Source: Rhododendron vialii (Eukaryota > Streptophyta > Magnoliopsida > Ericales > Ericaceae). From it: a DNA stretch of 64,000 nt. Location: contig NC_080563.1 of NCBI RefSeq assembly GCF_030253575.1, positions 36,379,001-36,443,000 on the forward strand, read 5' to 3'. This document shows positions 56,048-64,000 of the stretch, piece by piece. Both the position numbers and the translations under genes were made by a program. Each line of letters starts with the position of its first letter. Position 1 is the first letter of the stretch. Below the pieces are notes generated by a model. The model was not told the DNA's origin. It worked only from the letters and a program-made list of their open reading frames with translations, and made no database searches.

Positions 56048-56490
56048 TAGAGAAAATTTCTTTTATATTCCTTCGACTTTAACCAAAAATTCATTTTGGT
56101 CCTTCACCTTTCAATTTCGGCATCAAAATACTTCGACTTTCTAATTTTTTTCAATGTCATCCTTTAGAAGGAATCCTTTTTCTTTGAGTCTTGCTATAGG
56201 GACCGACTGCCGCGCCAGGCCGTCTCCGGCCACCGGACGGCCAATCCGAGCCGTCCAAAAATTCTAAAAAAAGAAGAAGAGGGGGCCGACGTGGGAATCA
56301 ATGGCATCTGATATGTGTAGGGTGCTTGATCCAAACACTCTGTTTTCATGTATATATGTATATATTCCTAAATGATAACATTGAAAAAAATTAGAAAATC
56401 GAAGTATTTTTATGCCGAAATTGAAAGGTGAACGACCAAAATGAATTTTTGGTTAAAGTCGAAAGGATATAAAAGAAATTATATCTTAAT
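56048..56490. mobile_element. Foldback element with arms of about 105 bp
   Basis: The left arm (CCTTCGACTTTAACCAAAAA ... TTCGACTTTCTAATTTTTT) is the near-perfect reverse complement of the right arm (AAATTAGAAAATCGAAG ... GGTTAAAGTCGAAAGG). The middle (56190-56340) is a GC-rich segment, CCGTCTCCGGCCACCGGACGG, that may be a second insertion. Confidence 0.75.
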
Positions 56491-56904
56491 TTTATATATA
56501 TCATTTTATTAAATTTTTGATTAATCCAGGGCAAATTAGATTATTTGTTCCGCACTTGCTGACAACAAATCAAATAAAACCTGGCAAAAAAAGAAGTCGA
56601 CACTTGGCGATCCCGGATGGTTCATAATTTTAACACCAAACTCTATCTTTTTAATCAAGTCTCGCTTTCGTTCAACTACTCTGCTCCTACAGTACTCTTC
56701 CCTTTTCCTTAATCATTTCACTAATGACCAGATTGTTTGGTACTCAATCCTAAATTCATTTCGGAAATTTGGAAGCATCAAACAGAGAAAATAAACAGGT
56801 GAGTCTTAAGTGCAATCGTCCCTCATCTATTTAGTGACATTGAACAGTTGTGATTAGCTTTACCTTGGACTAATGATAATTACTTCTTGACTTTAGAACA
56901 GAAA

Positions 56905-57295
56905 GTCTGTACACACACACAATATTTCATGTACAGATTTTGCACAGTTTTTGTGTGGGGTCCACCACAGGTCCCACAAAACGATCCGAGTTGTTCATTA
57001 AATGTAAAACATTTTTTAAAGGGTTTTGTGGACAAATCAGCTCAATTCGAAACTTATAGATGCTAGATCCAATCATTTAACTTTTCATTATCTTGAAATC
57101 TCAATAAAAAGTTAGATGATTTGATCGAAAACGTACTTATAGGTATCAGATTGAGCTTCTTTTGCACAGGGACACTTGAAAAAGTGTTTTACATTTAATG
57201 AACAGCTCGAATTGCTCGTGTGAGACCCGTGGTGGACCCTACAAAAAAATCTGTGCATAATCTGTGCGGTTTTATCTGTGTGGGTAGCAACTTTC
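56905..57295. mobile_element. Foldback MITE, same family as 50235-50632
   Basis: Long inverted arms with CCACCACAGGTCCCACA and GAGACCCGTGGTGGACC, and the shared core TTCATTAAATGTAAAACA. It is inserted in a PUP upstream duplicate at the place where the copy near 51893 has a different MITE. Confidence 0.75.
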
Positions 57296-57420
57296 AGTTT
57301 AGAAATAGCTAACCAAACAAAATGTGCTAGATCTCGCCTAATTTGTAGGAGTAATAATATTGCCCTTTCCGTAGCCGTCTATCTACCCTTTCTCGGCTCC
57401 TCCTCTATTATGGTTGTGAG

Positions 57421-57868
57421 TAGGCCTGTCAATGGACCGGATTCGATTCGGATCCGAATCCGATAATGTCAATCCGAATCCGGTAATTCAAATACGGATT
57501 TGGATCGGATTCGGATTAAATCCGTTATCAATCCGAATCCGAACTTTATTTTTTTAAATTTTTTTAAAAAAAACAGTAAATTTTTAATTTTGAAAAAAAA
57601 ATGTTTAAGAAGTTGTATTTTTTTTTTTACTTTTTATTTTAATTTTTTTTATATTTTTTTCGGAAAATATTTTTTTTTGAAAAAAAATAATTTTTTTTTT
57701 CTAAAATTTCTGAAGTAAAAAAAGTTTTCGGATCGGATTCAAAGTTTTCGGATTCGGATCCGGATTACCACTATTGGATTTGAGTCTTATCGGATCCGGA
57801 TTGGATTTGGGTCTTATCGGATCCAGATCTGTAGGATCCGAATCGGATCCGGCCCATTGACAGGCCTA
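57421..57868. mobile_element. hAT MITE rich in GGATCCGAAT repeats
   Basis: A 448-bp element has inverted ends TAGGCCTGTCAATGG and CCATTGACAGGCCTA and an exact 8-bp target duplication GTTGTGAG (57413-57420 and 57869-57876). The arms are made of variants of ATCCGAATCCGGAT, and the middle is extremely A/T-rich. Confidence 0.92.
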
Positions 57869-57876
57869 GTTGTGAG

Positions 57877-58494
57877 ATGATCGAGACTATCTTCTTTAGA
57901 GGAGAAGATCTCCCAATCTCCCCATCATCTTTTGGTCTCAGTGACCCAAATTTCTAGGTTTTGGCTCTTGAATCCAGCCCTTGTTGACAGACTTTTGACT
58001 TATCCAAGGGCGACGGAGGCGGCGTTTGCAATGGATCCAGTGATAGTCCTTTGGTTTGGGACGGGAACAAACTTCAATTCGATGCAAATCTTGGTCACTC
58101 TAACCCACCTTCACAATAAATCATTAATCTAAAGATTGAGCAACCAATAAATCTTCTAATTGGGGGCCCAGTGATGGACCTTTAGTTTGAGGCGAGAACA
58201 AACGTTAGTTGGATGCAAATCTTGGTCACTCCATACATCTTCACAGTTGGACTGATGGGTCCAACCCTGGTGTTGATTTCATGCACAGCTTTTTTTGTTA
58301 TTTTTGTTATTTTTTATTTGATTGTTTTAATTATACTTTTTTTTTTCGCATTAATATAACTAGAATTATCTTTTTCTTGATTTTTTTTCCCAATGCAGTT
58401 GATCATTAATTCATATCACACAAATTTACTTTGTGCATGAAAAAACGTGCATGCCTATCTGCATAGTATTGAATTGTGGCACATGCGGGTGTTC
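57877..58494. other. Intergenic, no gene
   Basis: No coding frame is supported. CTTTGGTTTGGGACGGGAA with GATGCAAATCTTGGTCACT recurs about 120 bp later in modified form (58055-58110 and 58185-58235), a small local duplication. Confidence 0.45.
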
Positions 58495-58725
58495 CAATTT
58501 CCTAAAAAATGAATTTTTCAAAAAGAAAGATAATTTCAAACTAAAAAATTATATGTTTACATAAATAATTTTTTAATTAATATGGATCTTATTCCATAAA
58601 TCTTATTGAGATATTTTAAATAGTGAAAAAAAATTAAAAAATTATTTTTTATTTTTATTATATTTAAGCTTAAAATTATCTTTTTAAAAAAAAATTTAAA
58701 AAGAAAGCGAAACAGGCCTAAGACT
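58495..58725. repeat. Diverged copy of the AT-rich MITE at 60240 and 63152
   Basis: Shares the order CTTATTGAGAT, TTAAAT, then AGCTTAAAATTATCTTTTTAA with the two better copies. It is too degraded to define ends. Confidence 0.4.
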
Positions 58726-58733
58726 GCCACAGC

Positions 58734-59198
58734 TAAGGGTCATCATCCCAGCCCGTCACATCGCTACTCAAGCCCGCCTACTAGCCGGGCCGATTGGGCT
58801 TTTTCTTTTTGGCGAGCCGGGCTACCTACCATAAATTGAAGCCTAAACCCGGCCCACGGGCTAGCCCAATTAGCGGGCCAATGGGCCAAAAGCCGGGCGG
58901 GCCAACGGGCGGACTTAAATTTCCTTAGGCAAAACTAAACCAAGAGAAAAAAGAAAGGGTTTTGTGGGATTTTGGGCTAATAGGCGGGCTTTTGGGCGGG
59001 TACCACTGGCGAGCTACCGGGCGGGCTCACGGGCCAGGGCGAGCCTACGGACCGGGCCGAGTAAAAACTCATAGGTCCAAGCCAGCCCATTACAAACTAT
59101 AGGCCAGTCTAGCCCGCCCGTTTTACGGGAAAGAGCTGGATAAAAGACGGACGGACTTTGGATGGGTCGCGGGCTTTCGAGCTAAATGATGACCCTTA
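58734..59198. mobile_element. hAT-like MITE with GGGC-rich arms
   Basis: A 465-bp foldback element begins TAAGGGTCATCAT and ends ATGATGACCCTTA, flanked by GCCACAGC and GCCACAAC (8 bp, one mismatch). The interior is dense in GGGCGGGC, AGCCCGCC and related inverted words, far more GC-rich than its surroundings. Confidence 0.8.
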
Positions 59199-59627
59199 GC
59201 CACAACTTTCCAAATACGATAAAAAATTAACAATAAAGACAATATGGGTGGGGCGCAAAAGATCTTAAAAATCATAGGCCACTTAGGAAGGATCATGAAA
59301 TAATCATGATGTATACGATAAATCAATTCTTTCATGAAAACGACATTGAACTACTGCCGTATTGAAATGGAAATGATTGTCTATGATGTATCGACCAGAT
59401 TGGAGAAGAATAAAACCTTTTTACGGGGCGTCCCGTAAAGAAGATTTACGGCGCTAATCGCGCGTGTCCAAAAGTATTTTCGACGGTCTGAATTGAAAAT
59501 CAATTTTTACCAGTCAAAATTGAAAAACATCCCAGCCATTGATTGCGTGAATAGACCGATGAGATTGAGCAGAACCGTGAATACCGCCGTGAATAAGTTT
59601 CTCCCTTTTTCTCTACAACTGTGCTAT

Positions 59628-60010
59628 ACGAACCGATTTTTCAAAATAGACAGCCCGCATAGATGAAATTTGGACCCGTTTTGGATCTCACAAAGATTAT
59701 CGAAGTCACTCATTTTGTTCAAAACATCGTGTTTAAAGTCTCCGTAATAAATTTGCTCATTTGCATGTTGGTGAGGGGGTTTACGAAACATCCAACTTTG
59801 CTTCAGAAAATAGCCTGTTTTCTGTTTTCTGAAGCAAAATTGAGTGTTTCGTATACCTTCTTACCGATATCCAAATGGGTTGATTTTTCACGAGGACCTT
59901 AAATAAGATATTTTGAACAAGATAAATTATTCCGATCATTTTTGAGAGACCCAAAAATAGTCCAAAATTCCATCCATGCGGGCTGTTTGTATTGAAAAAT
60001 CTGTGTCAGT
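59628..60010. mobile_element. Foldback MITE upstream of last PUP gene
   Basis: The arms contain ACAGCCCGCATAGATG and CATCCATGCGGGCTGT. In the centre CTTCAGAAAATAGCC is followed by TTTTCTGAAGC. It ends about 20 bp before the recurrent PUP upstream block at 60028. Ends approximate. Confidence 0.65.
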
Positions 60011-60582
60011 ATTAAATTACTGTTTTCTCTATGGCATCATCACATGTCTAGACCCCACAGGTCAACTAGATTTGTGTAAACTCCCTTGATTGACCCTCTT
60101 CACTAAATTCAGAGAGGCACATTTTTTTTTTTTTTCGGTCAAGGAAATTCAAAGAGGTACATATTTGTACCCTCTTGTGTGAGGTTATAAATTACTAGTA
60201 AATACTACAAACAGATAACAAGTCCTACACAAACACACCCTCCGTTCCAGAAATCTTCTTAAAAAATAAGTAGCTTATTTCACATTTTCAAACTCAAAAA
60301 TAATATAAATGAAAAATAATTTTTTAATTTTTTTTGCATCGTATAAAAGATTTCGATGAGATCTTTTAAACAAGATCTATATTGCATATTTTTAGATTTT
60401 AATAAATCTATAATTTTTGAGCTTGAAATTGTCTTTTTAAAAAATAAGGTCTTTTTTTTGTTTCCGGAACGGAGCCTAACTCAACTGTCTAGTCTCCCCC
60501 TCCCCTTGATATCCTAGAGAGAACGACTTCTTCCTCCACCCATACTACACTGGGGGAAACGAACCAAAACACAAACAAGAAA
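60011..60582 (+). promoter_or_regulatory. 5' flank of last PUP gene
   Basis: This carries the CTATGGCATCATCACATGTC block followed by AACTAGATTTGTG, shared with the other copies. An AT-rich MITE copy lies at 60240-60478 (CTCCGTTCCAGAAATC ... GGAACGGAGCC). The last 40 bases align with the N-terminal coding bases of the paralogue at 52884, with ACG at 60559-60561 where that copy has its ATG. Confidence 0.6.
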
Positions 60583-61266
60583 ATGAAGTGGGCTCTTCTC
60601 CTACTAAACGCCATCTTCCTCACCATCGGCGCCTGCGGCAGCCCCATGGTCATGCGCCTCTACTTCATCCATGGCGGCAACCGAGTATGGCTATTGAGCT
60701 GGTTGGTAACCGGCGGCTGGCCCATCAATTTCATTCCTCTTCTCGTAACCTACTTCCTCCGCCGCCACAAAGAAGGCCCCGCCACCAAGCTCTACTTCAT
60801 GGGACGTCCGGTGTTTGTTGCCGCCACTGTCATCGGCATCCTCACCGGACTCGACAACTACCTCTACACCTACGGGATTGCCCGCCTCCCCGTATCGACC
60901 TCCTCTCTGGTGCTCGCGTCCCAACTGGCTTTCACCGCGGTCTTCGCGTTTCTTCTGGTGAAGCAGAAGTTCACTCCGTATTCGATCAACGCAATAGCGT
61001 TGCTCACCGTCGGAGCAGGAGTTCTAGCTCTTCACACGAGCAGTGATCGGCCGGAGGGAGAGTCGAGCAAGGAGTATTTTATGGGTTTCTTCATGACGGT
61101 GGCAGCTGCAGTTTTGTACGGGTTTATACTGCCGTTGGTGGAGATGACGTATAAAAGGGCAAGACAGGCTCTCACTTATACGCTGGTGTTGGAGATTCAG
61201 GTGGTCATGTGTTTCTTTGCTACTGTATTCTGCACTATTGGTATGGCTATCAACAAGGACTTCAAG
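60583..61266 (+). CDS. PUP: Purine permease family transporter, exon 1 (5' part of gene)
   Basis: An exon of 228 codons ends at the donor AAG|GTAACT. It reads [37 protein letters not shown]-equivalent [33 protein letters not shown] and [13 protein letters not shown]. The ATG at 60583 corresponds to the ninth codon of the copy at 52884, because the ancestral start has become ACG; the lost residues are hydrophilic and precede the first helix. CGSPM replaces CGGPM and GRPVF replaces GGPVF. Exon 2 is not found up to 64000. The intron contains a CACTA element, so exon 2 may lie beyond the window or be lost. Confidence 0.85.
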
Positions 61267-61420
61267 GTAACTCTCTCTCTCTCTCACTCACACACATGCC
61301 GGCTGAGAGCATATCTATCCTATCTTCTAGGACGACACACCACCCACTGCAGACTGAAGTTAAGAAGCCTTCTTTAATAGGATATATAAAGAAATTCTTT
61401 TCCCCGGAGGCTCCGTAAAT

Positions 61421-62450
61421 CACTACAAGAAAAAGCATGTTTAGTGACGAAAAAGTGGCGACAAAATTTAATTTCGTCGCTAAATGAGTATATTTGGCGA
61501 CAAAAAAATAAATTCGTCACTGTTTTGATAACTTCCTTGACGAAATTATTTTGTCACCAATTATAACTATTTAGCGACGAAAAAGATATTTTTGTCACCA
61601 AAGGCTCCTATTTGGCGATGAAATAAAATTTTCGTCACCAAAAGAGTAAAAAAGGAGACGAAATTATTTTTTGTCGCCAAAGATAACTTTTCGGTGACGG
61701 AAAAAATATTTTGTCGCCAAATGAACCAATTTGGCGACGAAAAATATTTCCGTCTTCTTTTTACGTTTTCAGTGACGAAAAATTTATCCTTTCGTGACGA
61801 AATTTATGAATTACGCTTGTTCACCAAATATATTTCGGGCATAATTCTTTGCTCAGAACTCCGATTGAGATAATTTAAATTGGGTTTGAACAATAACATA
61901 AAGAGCTACGATTTTCATGTTTATTAAAATTGCTAATTTTAATGTTTAATAGTTCAAAATGCCGTTCAAAATATATTTTAATGTTCAATGTATGTGTTAT
62001 ATATTAGATATTTCAAACATATGCTGAAAAATTTGTGTGATGTAGTTGGTTAAAGCTTGCGTGCATAACTTAGGAGACTCGGGTTCGAAACCCCGCAGGA
62101 GCAAGAAAGTGAGATTTTTTTCACATATAAGGATGTCTTTCGCGACGAAAAATTTCGTCACTGATGGGTCACCTTTGACGAGCCAAAGGGAATAATTTGT
62201 GACGAAATTTTTTGTCATCGAAAAAGCACAATAGGTGACGAAGAAAATTTCGTCACCAAGTCATTTTTCCGTGACGAAATTTTTCGTCACCAAAAGGCAC
62301 TATAGGTGACGAAAAATAGATTTCGTCACCAAGTAGGAATCCTCGACAACCAATGCAATTTTTTTTTTCGTCACCTATATTATTTGTGACGAAAAACATA
62401 CAATTTGCGACGATTTTCATTCGTCACCCAATGCAATTTTTCTTGTAATG
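61421..62450. mobile_element. Non-autonomous CACTA element
   Basis: A 1,030-bp element has ends CACTACAAGAAAAA and TTTTTCTTGTAATG (one mismatch), flanked by AAT on both sides, the three-base duplication of CACTA/En-Spm elements. The subterminal parts are packed with direct and inverted GTGACGAAA / TTTCGTCAC words. No transposase is present. It lies in the intron of the last PUP gene. Confidence 0.93.
62036..62120 (+). repeat. tRNA-derived (SINE-like) segment inside the CACTA element
   Basis: TGTAGTTGGTTAAAGC resembles an A box and GGGTTCGAAACCCC contains a perfect B box (GGTTCGAAACC, 62082-62092) about 40 bp later. A T-rich run follows. It breaks the subterminal repeat pattern of the host element. 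A complete acceptor stem cannot be folded, so it is read as a SINE head and not as a tRNA gene. Confidence 0.5.
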
Positions 62451-63151
62451 AATAACCTGTTCACATAGCAGCGTAATTTCAGTCGTCTATTCACCTAATC
62501 AATGGCTGAGATTCGTTTTCAATTATGACCGGTCACAATTAACTCTTCTCAAAAAAGTTTCGTTAACATCTTGACCATCCAAAATACTTTTAGACGGTCA
62601 CAATTGAGTGTTGTAAACAAGTTTTACAGTATCTCTGTAAAGAAGATTTTCTCATAAAGAAAACATCAATGTTTCCATTCCAAATATCAGACTGTAAATA
62701 TGATATGGTATTGCTACTTTCCAATTACATGCTGCTTTCCTAAGGTTTATGCGAGGTAGCTTACATGTCAACATATGTGAGTTCGTTTGAAGTTCTGAGT
62801 CCAGCCCCGGTCTATGATTTAGAGGATGTATGAACTAAAAGGATGAATTTGTGAAACTAAGGCAAAACCACAAAAGTTGTTTAACATTAGTTGAACGCAA
62901 CAATTGTCATAAATCTTGATTCCCTTGTAGATTCGTGTCGGTTTTTAGTGAATAATAAATCGAATTGGTGATCGAACTGTGAATCATACGATTCACCACC
63001 GATTTTATATAAACATTGATTCACCTATAGATTTGTTTCGTTTTTTCGAGAATTGTGCATCGAATTGCGAATTGTTTGATTCTGACGACTATGCCTCCTA
63101 AGCTCCTACCAATACTATACTATGTGGTTACGAGGATTAAGTTTTATACTT
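62451..63151. other. Intron or 3' sequence of last PUP gene, no exon seen
   Basis: I looked for the exon-2 start (AIPREAR after TTTTGCAG) and did not find it. Two related stretches around 62925-63010 and 63025-63085 (ATTCGTGTCGGTTTTTAG / ATTTGTTTCGTTTTTTCG) suggest a small repeat. Confidence 0.45.
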
Positions 63152-63394
63152 AGGCCCCGTTCCAGAAATCTTCTAAAAAAAATAAGCAGCTTATTTTACA
63201 TTTTCAAATTCAAAAATAATGTAAATGAAAAATAATTTTTAAAATTTTTTTTGCACTGTATAAAAGATCTTATTGAGATCTATCAAACAAGATCTATATT
63301 GGCAGAAAAATTATTTACGTAAACACATTATTTTTGAGCTTGAAATTGCCTTCTTAAAAAATAAGTACTTAAATTGAGTTGCTGAACGGAGCCT
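63152..63394. mobile_element. AT-rich MITE, second copy
   Basis: Ends GGCCCCGTTCCAGAAATC and GCTGAACGGAGCC are inverted, flanked by TTA and TCA. The interior (AATAAGCAGCTTATTTTAC, TGAGCTTGAAATTG) matches the copy at 60240-60478. Placement in PIF/Harbinger is suggested by the three-base flanks but is not secure. Confidence 0.6.
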
Positions 63395-64000
63395 CAAGGG
63401 AAAGTGAATAAAGAAACTGTAATGTCCCGAGCAGACCATTGGTCCAGTACCCTAATTTTGATTCACAGGCCACACCACATGACCCAAAAGCTTAAGCACA
63501 AGGTACTAGTAGTAGCCCACAAGGTTTGTTATATCCCCAAGATCATCCATGTAGACTTCCGATGTAGGACGGGGTGTTACAATCTCCCCAACTTTATAGC
63601 ATCGCGCCCTCGCGAGGGGTTAAGCACTATAATCTCCATTATAAATCAAATCAACAACCAAATCAAACCAAACTCCATGGGCTCACACGGTCGTGTACAT
63701 GGATGGCTTTGATACCACTTTTGTCACGCCCCAAATCCGGGAGCATGACCGGCTTCGTGTCCCATAATTGCTTCATGGTACACGGCCGGTCATGCTCCCG
63801 GATTTGGGGCATGATAGAAACAATTAAACACAAATCTACCCCGAGGCCAAACCTATGATTCATGATGGGAAGGTTTTTTTTTTTTGCCAAAATGGTAGAA
63901 GTTTTTTTTTGATCATTATTACAATGGTAGAAGATTTCATTCATGCCGCAATGGGAAGTCATGATCCTAGTCAATTTGGAAAACCCAATTCATTGCACCT
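63395..64000. repeat. Repeat-derived end region with a perfect hairpin
   Basis: This holds GGGGTGTTACAATCTCCCC and TTTGATACCACTTTTGTCACG, word combinations seen at ends of plant repeat elements. A 26-bp perfect inverted repeat (63728-63753 and 63785-63810, starting GCCCCAAATCCGGGAGC) has a 31-base loop. No gene is recognised; overlapping frames on both strands are artefacts of the inverted repeat. Confidence 0.5.

Noticed and set aside
62036..62105. tRNA gene
   Set aside because: A-box-like and B-box motifs are present, but the acceptor and anticodon arms do not pair convincingly and it lies inside a CACTA element. It is described as SINE-like instead.
63404..63974. Overlapping frames on both strands near the window end
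   Set aside because: They include a perfect inverted repeat and repeat-element words, and no family signature was seen.
61267..64000. Exon 2 of the last PUP gene
   Set aside because: I searched for the conserved AIPREAR start after a TTTTGCAG acceptor and the YKEKF motif and found neither. The exon is outside the window or lost.

Overview
This window looks like nuclear DNA of a flowering plant, most likely a eudicot. It carries intron-containing plant-specific purine permease (PUP) genes, several classes of plant MITE, and two Tat-lineage Ty3/Gypsy retrotransposons. Base composition is AT-rich outside genes and long microsatellites are common. The species cannot be fixed from sequence alone.

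The host genes form a tandem, all plus-strand array of PUP-family transporter genes sharing one two-exon design. From left to right these are: the second exon of one copy (861-1250); a truncated exon-1 pseudogene (2078-2275); an intact copy (exons 2698-3417 and 4783-5139); an intact copy with a 5.7 kb intron (32228-32944 and 38611-38970); an intact copy (52884-53591 and 54378-54731); and the first exon of another copy (60583-61266) whose second exon is not found before the window ends. The copies share upstream blocks, a pyrimidine-rich tract just inside the intron, and related intron 3' ends, so whole gene units were duplicated.

The array is split by a 22.9 kb nest of retrotransposons. The outer element (8030-30956, minus strand, target duplication GGTTG) has a decayed gag-pol. 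The inner element (12992-24210, plus strand, target duplication AAGAG) inserted into it and has nearly identical LTRs. Both belong to the lineage with an extra RNase H domain. Both also carry, antisense to gag-pol and near the 3' LTR, a separate three-exon gene for a gypsy-type 'putative transposase' domain followed by a low-complexity middle and a coiled coil. This shared antisense spliced gene is the most interesting system in the window.

The 39-52 kb interval has no intact gene. It holds the 3' end of another LTR retrotransposon, a Stowaway MITE, a Mutator-type MITE with a 9-bp target duplication, a solo LTR, an F-box pseudogene with an inverted partial copy, and a 3.5 kb solo-LTR-like element. 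The 54.7-60.5 kb interval between the last two permease genes is packed with foldback and hAT MITEs, and a non-autonomous CACTA element sits in the last permease intron.
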